Assembly: GCA_028683855.1 (NCBI GenBank)
Contig: JAQUHA010000009.1
Coordinates: forward strand, 50,038 to 114,037
Direction of reading: 5' to 3'
DNA length: 64,000 nt
Source: Desulfuromonadaceae bacterium
Lineage (GTDB): Bacteria; Desulfobacterota; Desulfuromonadia; Geobacterales; Pseudopelobacteraceae
Below the pieces are notes generated by a model that saw only the letters and a list, made by a program, of their open reading frames with translations, did no database searches and was not told the origin of the DNA. Below are positions 55,206 to 63,911 of the stretch, one piece after another. Position numbers and translations under genes: made by a program. The first letter of the stretch is position 1. Every line of letters begins with the position of its first letter.

Positions 55206-57024
55206 ACATCTCAACCCGCGTTACAACTCCGTGAAGCCTGGCAACCGGAAGCTTGTTGAACTGCACAAAGTTTGGAGTCTGGCGCTTGATAGTAGCGAAT
55301 ATTTTCCAGAAAACATTACTGGTTTCAATATCTTCAATCCCATAAAAAATAACCTTTTCAGTTATGTTGTTTTCTTTGAGAATCCCTTCAATATCAAGTA
55401 TTTCTTTGTATCCAGCCCTTACTTCTACAGCATCGAGACCAATTGCCAGCCCTTGCTTAATACTTATTTTCAGCTCATAGGGTTCATCCGTGCGAACAAT
55501 AGAGATAAGTACATTCCGCTCGTAGATGATATTGCTTCTGATAATACAGTGAAACAGATAGGGGGGGATTATCGTCCACTCTTTTACGAAAAAGAGTCCG
55601 GTACCGGGTATATTCTTATCTTTCCTGTAAATCTGACTGTATGCAATTTCGAAAGTCTCAAAGTCCATCGGCTTTAAGGCTCGATAAAGGGCTCTCTGCC
55701 CCTTTGTCCAGACCAGAATCGTAATAAAAGGAACTGCTGCCAGAATTAACGACCAGTAACCGCCGTGGGAGAACTTGTTCAGGTTTGCAAGCAGAAACAC
55801 CAGATCTGCCAGAGTTACAAAAACTGCTATCGGTACTTTCCACTTCTTTGTTGTATTTGCGTAGATCATGGTCATCATGATCCCTGATATTGTCATTGTG
55901 CCGGTTACAGCAAGACCGTATGCAGCGGCAAGATTTTCCGATTTTCTGAAGAGCAGCATTATCAGAATAACCGCTGCCAGAAGTGCCCAGTTAATTGAAC
56001 TGATGTAAACCTGCGACTTCAGATGCTTTGAAGTGTAGTCAACTTTGAGTAGAGGAAGAATACGGGTGGTGATCCCCTGATAAACTATCGAAAACACACC
56101 GCTGATCAGAGCCTGAGAGGCAATAATTGTAGCTACAACAGTCAATAACAGAAAAGGTATATACAGAATGGAGGCTTCGCTCCGAACCATTCCGAAGAGG
56201 ATATTCCTGGCATCAGGATGAGTAATGATATAAGCGCCTTGACCAAGATAATTTACAACAAGCGCGACAAAAACAAAGTGCCACGCCCTCACAATGGGCT
56301 TTCTCCCCAGATGTCCCATATCCGCATAAAGCGCCTCTCCACCGGTAGCGCATAAGATTACTTCCGAGAGTACAAAAAAACCTGCCAGACCGTTTTTATA
56401 CAGGAAGTGAATTGCATACCATGGATTTAGAGCTTTCAAGACAACAACGTGATCGACAATCGAAATGATTCCAGAGATAGTAAGAGCGGAGAACCAGAGT
56501 GCCATGAGAGGGCCGAACGCCTTCGCAACCGTATCTGTACCCTTTTTCTGAAAAACAAAAAGTCCAACCGCAATTAGAGCCGCAATGAGAATCAATACAT
56601 TCTGAGAAATATCCTGCAGACCTGGAATCAACTCGATACCCTCTACGGCAGATAGGATGGAAATAGCCGGTGTAATTACACCGTCACCGATCAGGAGACA
56701 GATGCCGACATAAGAGAGGAGCGTAACGAACGCCATCGTTCGCCCCGGCTTGATCATCCTGACAAGTATCTCGCGCAGAACTATTGTGCCACCTTCACCT
56801 TTGCGGCTAAGGCTCATTGCCAGCCAGGCATATTCAACCATGACCAGAACGACCAGTGTCCAGATAATCAGTGAGATAATGCCGTAGATGTTTTCTTGAG
56901 AAGGCTTGGTGAGAGTAACAATAACGGTAAGAGTGTAGATAGGACTGGTACCAATATCACCAAACACCAGTCCAAGAGCCTTGACGATTCCGCCCCAGTA
57001 GGAACCTGCTTCTGAATTTTTCAC
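55204..57024 (-). CDS. kup: Kup-type potassium uptake protein
   Basis: 606 residues from GTG at 57024 (GGGAG upstream); the frame also extends to 57087 without a good signal. About 12 membrane helices: 'LGLVFGDIGTSPIYTL' is the family signature, then 'RKGEGGTIVLREIL', 'GDGVITPAISILSAVEG' and 'GGEALYADMGHLGRKPI'. A cytoplasmic C-terminal domain of about 150 residues follows. A proton-coupled low-capacity K+ importer. A c-di-AMP riboswitch upstream indicates control by the K+/c-di-AMP circuit. Confidence 0.95.
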   Translation of the reverse strand: MKNSEAGSYWGGIVKALGLVFGDIGTSPIYTLTVIVTLTKPSQENIYGIISLIIWTLVVLVMVEYAWLAMSLSRKGEGGTIVLREILVRMIKPGRTMAFVTLLSYVGICLLIGDGVITPAISILSAVEGIELIPGLQDISQNVLILIAALIAVGLFVFQKKGTDTVAKAFGPLMALWFSALTISGIISIVDHVVVLKALNPWYAIHFLYKNGLAGFFVLSEVILCATGGEALYADMGHLGRKPIVRAWHFVFVALVVNYLGQGAYIITHPDARNILFGMVRSEASILYIPFLLLTVVATIIASQALISGVFSIVYQGITTRILPLLKVDYTSKHLKSQVYISSINWALLAAVILIMLLFRKSENLAAAYGLAVTGTMTISGIMMTMIYANTTKKWKVPIAVFVTLADLVFLLANLNKFSHGGYWSLILAAVPFITILVWTKGQRALYRALKPMDFETFEIAYSQIYRKDKNIPGTGLFFVKEWTIIPPYLFHCIIRSNIIYERNVLISIVRTDEPYELKISIKQGLAIGLDAVEVRAGYKEILDIEGILKENNITEKVIFYGIEDIETSNVFWKIFATIKRQTPNFVQFNKLPVARLHGVVTRVEM

Positions 57025-57089
57025 AATATTCTCCCGCACGATATGTGCAGGGCTGACAGCCCCGAACCGGTATGACCCGGCAGGCAACG

Positions 57090-57240
57090 GCCACTGTCCC
57101 GCCCTTCCAGACGCCTACGAGGTTAGCTGACGGGCTCGGGATTGGAAGTTCCCTATCCGGAGTTGTCTCCGGAATGCGCCCCTTAAAATCGGGTCCCCCG
57201 CATCCGTTTCTAGACGGATTTCGGCTGCTTTTGTCTGCGA
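57090..57240 (-). ncRNA. ydaO/yuaA-type c-di-AMP riboswitch upstream of kup
   Basis: Minus strand. Conserved blocks in order: GGGGGACCCGATTTTAAGGG (start near 57199), AGGGAACTTCCAATCCCGAG (57154-57135 region), CCCGTCAGCTAACCTCGTAG (57134-57115 region) and the GGCGT that follows. These match the ydaO-type aptamer that binds c-di-AMP. About 65 bases separate it from the kup start; GGGCTGTCAGCCC could be part of the expression platform. There is no T-run, so translational control is plausible. Boundaries are approximate. Confidence 0.88.
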
Positions 57241-57284
57241 CTATACTCCTGTTGCTATTGCTGTCAACAAGAACAGTTTCAAAA

Positions 57285-57488
57285 TCAATAGTGCGGTGGC
57301 GGCTCTTCCTGATCCGGATCCCGCGAGACGGAGGGGGATATAACCAGAAACTGTTCCTTCAATGCGGCAAAATCCCGTTGAAGTCTATCCAGAATATATT
57401 CCTGCCTGCAGACAATTTCATTCAGCTCCTGAATCGTCTGTTCCTGCTGCATATAGCGGATTTCAAGCTCGTTAATCCGTTCTTCCAT
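57285..57488 (-). CDS. slyX: SlyX family protein
   Basis: 67 residues, mostly coiled coil: 'RINELEIRYMQQEQTIQELNE', then 'DRLQRDF', ending 'EEPPPHY', the SlyX C-terminal mark. Function is not established. It is 18 bases after the HAD gene and may be the last gene of the hyp-linked unit. It ends about 45 bases before the kup riboswitch. Confidence 0.85.
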   Translation of the reverse strand: MEERINELEIRYMQQEQTIQELNEIVCRQEYILDRLQRDFAALKEQFLVISPSVSRDPDQEEPPPHY

Positions 57489-57506
57489 CTTCGATCTCCC
57501 CGTTTA

Positions 57507-58088
57507 TCACCCCAAACATTTAATCAGAACTCTCTCCACCCATCTAATACTCCCGAAGAAAGCCTCGGAGAACATGTGATCGCCAAATGAGACATAAGGG
57601 TTGCGGATGTAGCATGGCCGGGCGCCTGCCACCAGAGCGGCGAGGCAGCCGGTCAGGAGGCGGTCGTCGACCATCAGTACCCGGGATAGTGTCACACCTG
57701 CAAGCTCGGCGGTTTTAAGCAGACCATCCGGATAAGGTTTCTTGCGCACTCCGGATATGAAACGCATTGCCGGAAAATGTTCGGTAAACCAGCGTCTCCG
57801 CTCTTCTGTCGGCTTGTTTGAGAGAATGAAGATTCTGCTGCCGCCAAAAACCGCTTCACAAAGTTTCATCCATTCAATTGTCTCCGGCAGTGGAGTCGGG
57901 GCGCCATGCGCGGCAAGTACGCCGTCAAAATCGAGCGCCAGCGCCTCGACTCCGGAAGAGAAGAGCTGATCCGGATCCAGCTGCAAAACCGAGCAGTTCT
58001 CAGGAGTTGCCGCAAGCAGCTGGTACAAGGCTTTGCGATGGGCAAAACCGAGGGAAAAGCCTGCCGAAATATGAGAGATGGACGGCAC
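57507..58088 (-). CDS. YqeG-like HAD phosphatase
   Basis: 193 residues. HAD motif I 'ALALDFDGVLAAHG', motif II 'IFILSNKPTEERRRWF' and motif IV region 'LMVDDRLLTGCLAALVAG' identify a HAD subfamily IIIA phosphatase like YqeG. Motif III lysine is in 'RKKPYPDGL'. Substrate unknown. Its start is 3 bases after the hypD stop, so it is co-transcribed with the hyp genes. Base composition is visibly more GC-rich than in genes to the left. Confidence 0.82.
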   Translation of the reverse strand: MPSISHISAGFSLGFAHRKALYQLLAATPENCSVLQLDPDQLFSSGVEALALDFDGVLAAHGAPTPLPETIEWMKLCEAVFGGSRIFILSNKPTEERRRWFTEHFPAMRFISGVRKKPYPDGLLKTAELAGVTLSRVLMVDDRLLTGCLAALVAGARPCYIRNPYVSFGDHMFSEAFFGSIRWVERVLIKCLG

Positions 58089-58091
58089 CCG

Positions 58092-59195
58092 CTATCTCCC
58101 GTACTTGTAAGCTGCGGCACAGGTTCCCTCGCTGGAGACCATACAGGCGCCTACCGGTGCTTCCGGAGTACAGACAGTGGAAAAGAGCGGACAGTCGAAC
58201 GGAGTCAGCTTCCCTTTAAGCACATCCCCGCAGCGGCAGGCCGGATTCTCCATCGTTTCGGGAACATCAAGCGAGAGGACTTTTCCGGCGTCAAATACCG
58301 CAAACTCCTCACTAATTTTCAAACCGCTGCCGGGCAGAAGCCCCAGCCCGCGCCAGACTGCGTCACACGGTTCAAACACCCGGGCCAGAATCTCCTGTGC
58401 TTTTTTGTTGCCATCCCAGGTAACAGCCCTGCTGTACTGAATCTCAACCCGGCTCTCCTCCCGCAGCACCTGCGAGAGCAGCATCTCTATCCCCTGCATG
58501 ACGTCGGCCGGTTCAAAACCTGTGACAACGCATGGGATTTTATATTTGTCAGCCAATGGTTTGTATGCCCCGCCGCCGATAACCGTGCTGACGTGTGCCG
58601 GACAGAGATACCCCTTCAGCTGCAGCTGCGGGTCACAGGTGAGAATCTCCATCGGCACCGGCATGGTCTTGTGTGCGGCCAGCACCAAATAGTTTTTCAA
58701 ACCGGCACGGGCGGCCTCAAGTATGCTGGCGGCAATCGTCGGAGCGGTGGTTTCAAAGCCGATGCCCAGAAAGATGACCCGCCGTTCAGGATTATTTTTA
58801 GCCAGGGCAACGGCATCGAGCGGCGAATAGACGATGCGGATATCAGCCCCCCCCGCACGCAGCTCCATCAGCGACGAGCAGCTGCCCGGTACCCGGAGCA
58901 TATCGCCGAAAGTGGCTACGATGTTCCGGGGATCTGCCGTGCAGGCCAACGCCTCGTCGATGTAGCCTATCGGAGTAACACAGACCGGACAGCCCGGTCC
59001 TGAGACCAGTTTCACTTTTTCCGGCAGGAGCGAGCGGATGCCATACTGATAAATCGACATGGTATGAGTTCCGCAAACCTCCATGAAATTGACCGGCGCG
59101 GAGAGACGTTCGGCCATGCAACGGATGTTGGAGGCCATATTCTGTACCAGAGCACGATCCCTGAATTCATCCTGAAAATTCATCCCTGCACTCAT
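58092..59195 (-). CDS. hypD: Hydrogenase formation protein HypD
   Basis: 367 residues, full length. 'NFMEVCGTHTMSIYQYGIRSL' (ends given), 'VSGPGCPVCVTP', 'GFETTAPTIAASI' and the C-terminal cysteine region 'CRCGDVLKG', 'FDCPLFSTVC', 'PVGACMVSSEGTC' for the iron-sulfur cluster are all present. With HypC it assembles the Fe(CN)2CO unit of NiFe hydrogenases. Its start overlaps the hypC stop (ATGA). Confidence 0.96.
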   Translation of the reverse strand: MSAGMNFQDEFRDRALVQNMASNIRCMAERLSAPVNFMEVCGTHTMSIYQYGIRSLLPEKVKLVSGPGCPVCVTPIGYIDEALACTADPRNIVATFGDMLRVPGSCSSLMELRAGGADIRIVYSPLDAVALAKNNPERRVIFLGIGFETTAPTIAASILEAARAGLKNYLVLAAHKTMPVPMEILTCDPQLQLKGYLCPAHVSTVIGGGAYKPLADKYKIPCVVTGFEPADVMQGIEMLLSQVLREESRVEIQYSRAVTWDGNKKAQEILARVFEPCDAVWRGLGLLPGSGLKISEEFAVFDAGKVLSLDVPETMENPACRCGDVLKGKLTPFDCPLFSTVCTPEAPVGACMVSSEGTCAAAYKYGR

Positions 59196-59422
59196 GCCAT
59201 ATCCTCTTCACTGAAGACTTCTCTCATCATACGGATGGTTTCCTGGGCGTACTCCTCATCCAGCTTCGAAATTGCGAAACCGGCATGAACAATAATGTAA
59301 TCACCGACCTCCACCTCTTCGCCAAGCAGCATGACGCTGGCCTCTTTTTTCACTCCATCCACTTCAGCGATTACCGAATCACCATCCTTGCTCACTATTT
59401 TCATAGGTACGCCAAGACACAT
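59192..59422 (-). CDS. hypC: Hydrogenase assembly chaperone HypC
   Basis: 76 residues, beginning 'MCLGVPMKIV' with the essential N-terminal cysteine, and 'VGDYIIVHAGFAISKLDEEYA' (ends given) in the second half. It carries the Fe(CN)2CO unit with HypD. It starts 1 base after the hypF stop. Confidence 0.96.
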   Translation of the reverse strand: MCLGVPMKIVSKDGDSVIAEVDGVKKEASVMLLGEEVEVGDYIIVHAGFAISKLDEEYAQETIRMMREVFSEEDMA

Positions 59423-59423
59423 A

Positions 59424-61721
59424 TCAACCTCTCTTTACTGTTCTCCAACCGGCGACTGCCGCCTGTCCGAGCGCGATACAGCCGTCATTCGGGGGGGTGA
59501 GCCGGTGAGTAAATACCTTCAAGCCGCAACTTGTCAAGCCATTATACAGCATCTCTGTCAGCAGTCGATTCTGAAATACGCCGCCAGAGAACAGAACCCG
59601 GTCATGCCCGCCAGACTCCGCAATGCTGAGACATATTTCAGTCGAGGCACTGGCGATACTCCGGTGAAAACGATGGGCAATATCACAAGCTGAGATGCCA
59701 CGCTCCAGATCGCTCAATATTTCTACGAACATGGGGGAAAAATCAAGCTGAAGAGGGGCATCACCGGGCGTCAGCATCGTGTAGCGATACTCACCGGACG
59801 ACTCACCGTATTCAGACAGCGCCTCAAGTTCGATAGCCGCCTGACCGTCATAAGAAACCTTGTAGCGGAGATTGAGCAGCGCCGCGACCGCGTCAAAGAG
59901 ACGGCCGCAACTGGAGGTGAGAGGTGAATTTATGCCGCGCCGCAACATTTGGGTAAACAGCTTCATCTCGCTTTCAGGAAGCTGGCGGAATACCGGGTGA
60001 TCAATTTTGAACGCCTCATCTCCCATTGCCTGATATAGACAGGAGACCGCCATCCGCCATGGTTCACGCACTGCGGCATCCCCGCCCGGCAGCGGCAGTT
60101 GACGGAAATGGGCTGCCCGTTTGCAGTCGTTGTATCCCCCCTCGAAGAACTCGCCACCCCATATAGCGCCGTTAACACCATAGCCGGTGCCGTCAAAGAC
60201 AACCCCTATTACAGAACCGTCCAGACCGTTTTCGGCCATGCAGGCCGCAAGGTGGGCGTGATGGTGCTGAACCCGGATCAGGGAGAGACCCGTATTTTCG
60301 GCAAAGCGGGTTGAGAGGTAATCGGGATGAAGGTCGGAAACCACAACTTCAGGTTTGATCGCCAGGATTCCGGACAAATGTTCCACCGTTCCGCTGAAAG
60401 AATCCAGCGTCGACTGATTCTGAAGATCACCAATGTGCTGACTCACAAAGGCCTTGTTTCCTTTTGCCAGACAGAGCGCACTTTTCAGCTCAGCCCCTAC
60501 AGCCAGCAGCGGCCCGACGGCAAACGGAAGGGTTACGGCGCGGGGCGCATAACCACGGGCACGGCGATAAAAGAGCGGAGCCCCCTGAAAGACCCGGATA
60601 ACTGAATCGTCACTGCGGACATGTATCGGACGGTCATGAACGAGAAAATAATCGGCGATGCCGGTCAGACGCTTCAGGGCATCGTCATCCTGATACGCAA
60701 CCGGTTCGTCAGAAACATTGCCGCTGGTCATAACCAGAGCCTTGAAGTTGTCACGCATGAGAAGATGGTGCAGCGGCGCATATGGAAGCATCAGACCGAG
60801 CCAGCCGTTATTCGGGGCGATCAGGGGTGACAACACGGTATCGGGCTGTTTCCGGACGATGACGATGGGGGCTTCCGGAGAAGAGTGCAGCCGCTCCTCC
60901 ATAGTGTCCATCCGTGTCAAGGTACGGGCTGCTTCAAGGTCTGCCACCATGACGGCGAACGGCTTTTCATCCCGTTTTTTCCGTTCCCGCAGACGCTGAA
61001 CCGCATTTTGGTTGCAGGCATCAACCGCCAGGTGGTATCCGCCAATCCCTTTTACGGCAAGGATTGCGCCGTTTTTGAGTAATGCAACAGCCTGATTGAC
61101 CGCATCATCACGCACTGCAACCTTATCGCCGCCTGAAGTCATCAGTGTCACCTGAGGTCCGCAAACATGGCAGGCGATCGGCTGGGCATGAAAGCGACGG
61201 TCGAGCGGATCCTGATATTCGCGCAGACAGTCGGGGCAGAGAGGAAATCCGGCCATGGTCGTGTTGGGACGGTCGTAGGGGGTGCCGGTGATGATGCTGT
61301 AGCGCGGGCCGCAATTTGTGCAGGTTATAAACGGATATCGGTAACGACGATTTTTCGGGTCGAAAAGCTCCTGTAGGCATTCATCGCAGAGAGCGGAATC
61401 GGGAGCGATCTGAATATCAGATTCGCCGTCAGAACTGGGAAGTATGGAAAATAAAGTTTCATCGATGACAGGGATGTCATTGGCAGAAATAGAGCTGATA
61501 ACAGCCAGAGGCGGTGCATTGTTTGAAAGTGAATGTTCAAACAGCTCCAATGCCTGCGTCACTCCTTGCAGCTCGATCTCGACCCCGGTAGGGGAATTAC
61601 GCGCCCATCCGGTCAGCTCAAGCTCGTGAGCAAGCCGATACACAAAGGGGCGGAAGCCGACCCCCTGGACGATCCCTTTAATTTTATAGCTGCGGCGGAT
61701 GAGTAGAACGTTTTTTCTCAT
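59424..61721 (-). CDS. hypF: Carbamoyltransferase HypF
   Basis: 765 residues from ATG at 61721 (ATG at 61730 is an alternative). Acylphosphatase domain (about 10-95; 'GIVQGVGFRPFVYRLA'), two zinc-finger-like regions ('CDECLQELFD', 'CTNCGPRYS', 'CPDCLREYQD', 'CHVCGPQ'), a YrdC domain, and a Kae1-like domain with 'RVQHHHAHLAACMAENG' and 'VFDGTGYGVNGAIWGGEFF'. It makes the thiocyanate for the cyanide ligands from carbamoyl phosphate. It overlaps the stop of the RhuM-Fic gene by up to 8 bases. Confidence 0.95.
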   Translation of the reverse strand: MRKNVLLIRRSYKIKGIVQGVGFRPFVYRLAHELELTGWARNSPTGVEIELQGVTQALELFEHSLSNNAPPLAVISSISANDIPVIDETLFSILPSSDGESDIQIAPDSALCDECLQELFDPKNRRYRYPFITCTNCGPRYSIITGTPYDRPNTTMAGFPLCPDCLREYQDPLDRRFHAQPIACHVCGPQVTLMTSGGDKVAVRDDAVNQAVALLKNGAILAVKGIGGYHLAVDACNQNAVQRLRERKKRDEKPFAVMVADLEAARTLTRMDTMEERLHSSPEAPIVIVRKQPDTVLSPLIAPNNGWLGLMLPYAPLHHLLMRDNFKALVMTSGNVSDEPVAYQDDDALKRLTGIADYFLVHDRPIHVRSDDSVIRVFQGAPLFYRRARGYAPRAVTLPFAVGPLLAVGAELKSALCLAKGNKAFVSQHIGDLQNQSTLDSFSGTVEHLSGILAIKPEVVVSDLHPDYLSTRFAENTGLSLIRVQHHHAHLAACMAENGLDGSVIGVVFDGTGYGVNGAIWGGEFFEGGYNDCKRAAHFRQLPLPGGDAAVREPWRMAVSCLYQAMGDEAFKIDHPVFRQLPESEMKLFTQMLRRGINSPLTSSCGRLFDAVAALLNLRYKVSYDGQAAIELEALSEYGESSGEYRYTMLTPGDAPLQLDFSPMFVEILSDLERGISACDIAHRFHRSIASASTEICLSIAESGGHDRVLFSGGVFQNRLLTEMLYNGLTSCGLKVFTHRLTPPNDGCIALGQAAVAGWRTVKRG

Positions 61722-61722
61722 G

Positions 61723-62703
61723 TTAATCATTATTCCGGTTAATCAAATTTACGATCACCTTGACGATGGTGTCCTTCTCATCCGGTCTACTTTCGGCAAT
61801 CAGCAGCGTAAGTGCCACCAGAGCATTATCGGCCAATCGCTTGCTCCCGTCGGAACGGTAGAGGATGCCGTTTCTACCGAGGAAGTAGATGAACAGGGCG
61901 GCGGCGATCCGTTTGTTGCCGTCGCTGAATGCGTGGTTCTTAACGATAAAATAGAGTAGGTTGCCCCCCTTTTCCTCAATGCTCGGATACAACTCCTCGC
62001 CGCCGAAAGTCTGGTAAATGGTACCCAGAGCACTCTTGAACCCTTGATCTTTCTCGATACCGAACAGACCATCGAACTCCCCCTTCATTGAGGCTACAAT
62101 CCCTATTGCCTCGTCATAGTCGATGACATACAGCGCCTGTAGGGTGATCTCCTCGATGGTCAAGGTACCGTGGTCGTAGCGATCCAGCAGGTTCAGGGCA
62201 TAGGCGTAATCGGTGATGACCCGCAACAGATCCTTGCCGGTTTCGCTGACCAGTTCCTGATTGGTCAGCGTGCGGGCCAGCAGCTCCACGATCCGGCGCA
62301 TCTCGGTCAGCTTTTCAGCCTGCTCTCGGAAGCGCTGTTCGTTGATGGTGTAACCTTTGACGATGTGGTCTTTCAAAATTTTGCTGGCCCAGATGCGGAA
62401 TTGAGTGCCCTGTTTTGATTTGACTCGGTAACCGACGGAGATGATGACGTCGAGGCTGTAAAAAACTACGGGCCTGGTTGAACCAGCAATTTGCATTTTT
62501 TGCAAATTGCTCACCTCATCTAGTTCTCCTTCGACAAAAACATTCCTGATGTGCCTTGAAATAACAGAAACATCTCTCTTGAAAAGCTCAACCAATTGAG
62601 CCTGAGACAGCCATACTGTTTCGTGATCAAGTCGAACATCCAAGGAAGCTGAACCATCGGGAGATTTATAGATGATTACGTCATCTGTAGTGGTTAAGGT
62701 CAT
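61723..62703 (-). CDS. RhuM-like protein fused to a Doc/Fic domain
   Basis: 326 residues from the ATG at 62703 (GGAGGAAATC upstream; a TTG at 62715 is in frame). The N-terminal part is RhuM-like ('VWLSQAQLVELFKRDVSVISRHI', ends given; 'VISVGYRVKSKQGTQFRIWAS', ends given). The C-terminal part has the Fic/Doc catalytic motif 'HAFSDGNKR' (about residue 256), with the Lys form typical of Doc. Fic enzymes transfer AMP or phosphate to proteins. No separate antitoxin gene is next to it. Such genes often travel with restriction-modification or toxin-antitoxin islands. Confidence 0.85.
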   Translation of the reverse strand: MTLTTTDDVIIYKSPDGSASLDVRLDHETVWLSQAQLVELFKRDVSVISRHIRNVFVEGELDEVSNLQKMQIAGSTRPVVFYSLDVIISVGYRVKSKQGTQFRIWASKILKDHIVKGYTINEQRFREQAEKLTEMRRIVELLARTLTNQELVSETGKDLLRVITDYAYALNLLDRYDHGTLTIEEITLQALYVIDYDEAIGIVASMKGEFDGLFGIEKDQGFKSALGTIYQTFGGEELYPSIEEKGGNLLYFIVKNHAFSDGNKRIAAALFIYFLGRNGILYRSDGSKRLADNALVALTLLIAESRPDEKDTIVKVIVNLINRNND

Positions 62704-62779
62704 GATTTCCTCCAAAACATCTTTGCTACAGTGTCGGTAGCAGTTTCCAAAAGGGAAATAGTTGCTACTTTATCTAGTG

Positions 62780-62842
62780 CTATATCAGCTTGAACAGCTC
62801 CTCGAAAACATCTTTGAGAAGGTCAGCCAGTGAAATCGTCAT
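62780..62842 (-). other. 20-codon ORF upstream of the RhuM-Fic gene
   Basis: Starts MTISLADLL and ends ELFKLI; AGGAAAAC precedes the ATG. It is amphipathic and could be a small peptide or the stub of a broken gene. The surrounding 200 bases hold nothing else recognisable. Confidence 0.2.
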
Positions 62843-62916
62843 GGAGTTTTCCTATATGAGGTGTGAAGTAAGATTATTCAAAAGATAAATCGCCTGAAAA
62901 CATGAATTGCTGCCAT

Positions 62917-63336
62917 TCATCCCCAAGGATTACAAATCCTGACCTGACATCTCTCGATATCCTTGACGTTACGCGTAACTACGACCATACCGTGAGCAAT
63001 TGCTGTTGCAGCGATTAGAGAATCCATAACCGGAAGAGTCCTCCCGTCATTTTCAGATTCTCCCTGCATCTTTCCCCAGATCAGAACGACTTCCATATTT
63101 ATATCAATAATACGTCCTGTAAATCGCAGGGTAAGATCGTGTTCTACCCATGATTGAAGCTCGTCTTTTCTGTTGCTGTCAGGGAGTTTGCTGATACCCT
63201 TTTGCAGCTCACCGATGGTGAGAACGGTGAGGTAAAGGTTCTGTTCATCCTGCTCATTCAGCCAACTTATAACAGCTGAATTTGGCATCTTTTTTACCAA
63301 TTCGGAAATCAAACAGGTATCAAGAAGGTATTTCAC
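62917..63336 (-). CDS. VapC/FitB-like PIN-domain toxin
   Basis: 139 residues. PIN-domain acidic residues Asp6 ('LLDTCLISEL'), Glu43 ('TIGELQKG'), Asp105 ('PVMDSLIAATA') and Asp126 ('NVKDIE') are all in place, so it is probably an active RNase. It overlaps the antitoxin stop by 4 bases (ATGA), the usual toxin-antitoxin coupling. Confidence 0.92.
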   Translation of the reverse strand: MKYLLDTCLISELVKKMPNSAVISWLNEQDEQNLYLTVLTIGELQKGISKLPDSNRKDELQSWVEHDLTLRFTGRIIDINMEVVLIWGKMQGESENDGRTLPVMDSLIAATAIAHGMVVVTRNVKDIERCQVRICNPWG

Positions 63337-63614
63337 AACTCCACCTCGCGCGGTAGATCGGCGCTTCGATTAACGTCAAGCTCGACGCCGTAGAGTGGGG
63401 ATTGTTCGAAAAAAGTTGATAAACCGACTCGTGGCAGCGTCAGCTTCCGGTACTCTTCAAAAGAGACAACTACCGCTGCTGGCTTACCCCTTAAGGTAAT
63501 GGTTTGGGGACCATCACGCAGAGCCGAATCGACCACCTGGCTCAAACGATTCTTGGCTTCCTGGAGTTGCCACTCCCGATCGTGATACGTGCGTAAAACT
63601 TTATCTGTTTTCAT
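63333..63614 (-). CDS. Phd/YefM-type antitoxin
   Basis: 93 residues from the ATG at 63614 (GGGGG upstream; a GTG at 63626 is in frame). 'WQLQEAKNRLSQVVDSAL' and 'ITLRGKPAAVVVSFEEYRKL' are the Phd/YefM DNA-binding signature, and the C-terminal tail would bind the toxin. It is autoregulatory by family; palindromic CTAG sites lie in its promoter. Confidence 0.9.
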   Translation of the reverse strand: MKTDKVLRTYHDREWQLQEAKNRLSQVVDSALRDGPQTITLRGKPAAVVVSFEEYRKLTLPRVGLSTFFEQSPLYGVELDVNRSADLPREVEL

Positions 63615-63630
63615 ATCAACCCCCACTGTC

Positions 63631-63682
63631 GTATCTAGCCTGTCTAGCTATAACAAGATAGCACAACTTTGCTTTTATTCAA
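63631..63682 (-). promoter_or_regulatory. Putative toxin-antitoxin promoter and operator
   Basis: On the minus strand TTGAAT (63682-63677), 16-base spacer, TATCTT (63660-63655). Overlapping and just downstream are CTAG-CCTGT-CTAG (63635-63647) and CTAT...ATAG inverted repeats, plausible sites for autorepression by the antitoxin. Confidence 0.5.
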
Positions 63683-63800
63683 GCTTAAACTCAAAAGCCT
63701 GTAATCCTTTAAAACAGAGTTGAACTAAACCGCTTCGCGGTAGAAAAAAGGCAATAAAATCAAAGACTAATTTAAAATCAACGCACCTAAACAGGTATTG

Positions 63801-63828
63801 GGCAGCTTTCTTCGGAGCTGCCTTTTTT
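63801..63828 (+). terminator. Intrinsic terminator upstream of the recombinase gene
   Basis: GGCAGCT (63801-63807) and AGCTGCC (63816-63822) with an 8-base loop and TTTTTT (63823-63828). No plus-strand gene precedes it, so it may end a small RNA or block incoming transcripts. Confidence 0.8.
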
Positions 63829-63911
63829 ATTGCCCTGATTGAGATATCTCCTTGTCATGATAGGTTTTTTACAGCCTGAGGGCCGACTAAACCAAAAGAG
63901 GAGAAACAATC

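Larger units (their letters stand above)
63627..63911. other. Region between the toxin-antitoxin pair and the recombinase
   Basis: 285 bases with the toxin-antitoxin promoter at the left, a small ACCGC-TTC-GCGGT hairpin near 63729-63742, a 10-base inverted repeat GGCAATAAAA/TTTTATTGCC (63750-63759 and 63825-63834) that encloses a strong terminator, and the recombinase ribosome-binding site at the right. No gene is seen. Confidence 0.4.

Noticed and set aside
58092..59121. Plus-strand ORFs up to 365 residues antisense to hypD
   Set aside because: Long antisense frames are expected in this GC-rich stretch; HypD motifs on the minus strand are complete.
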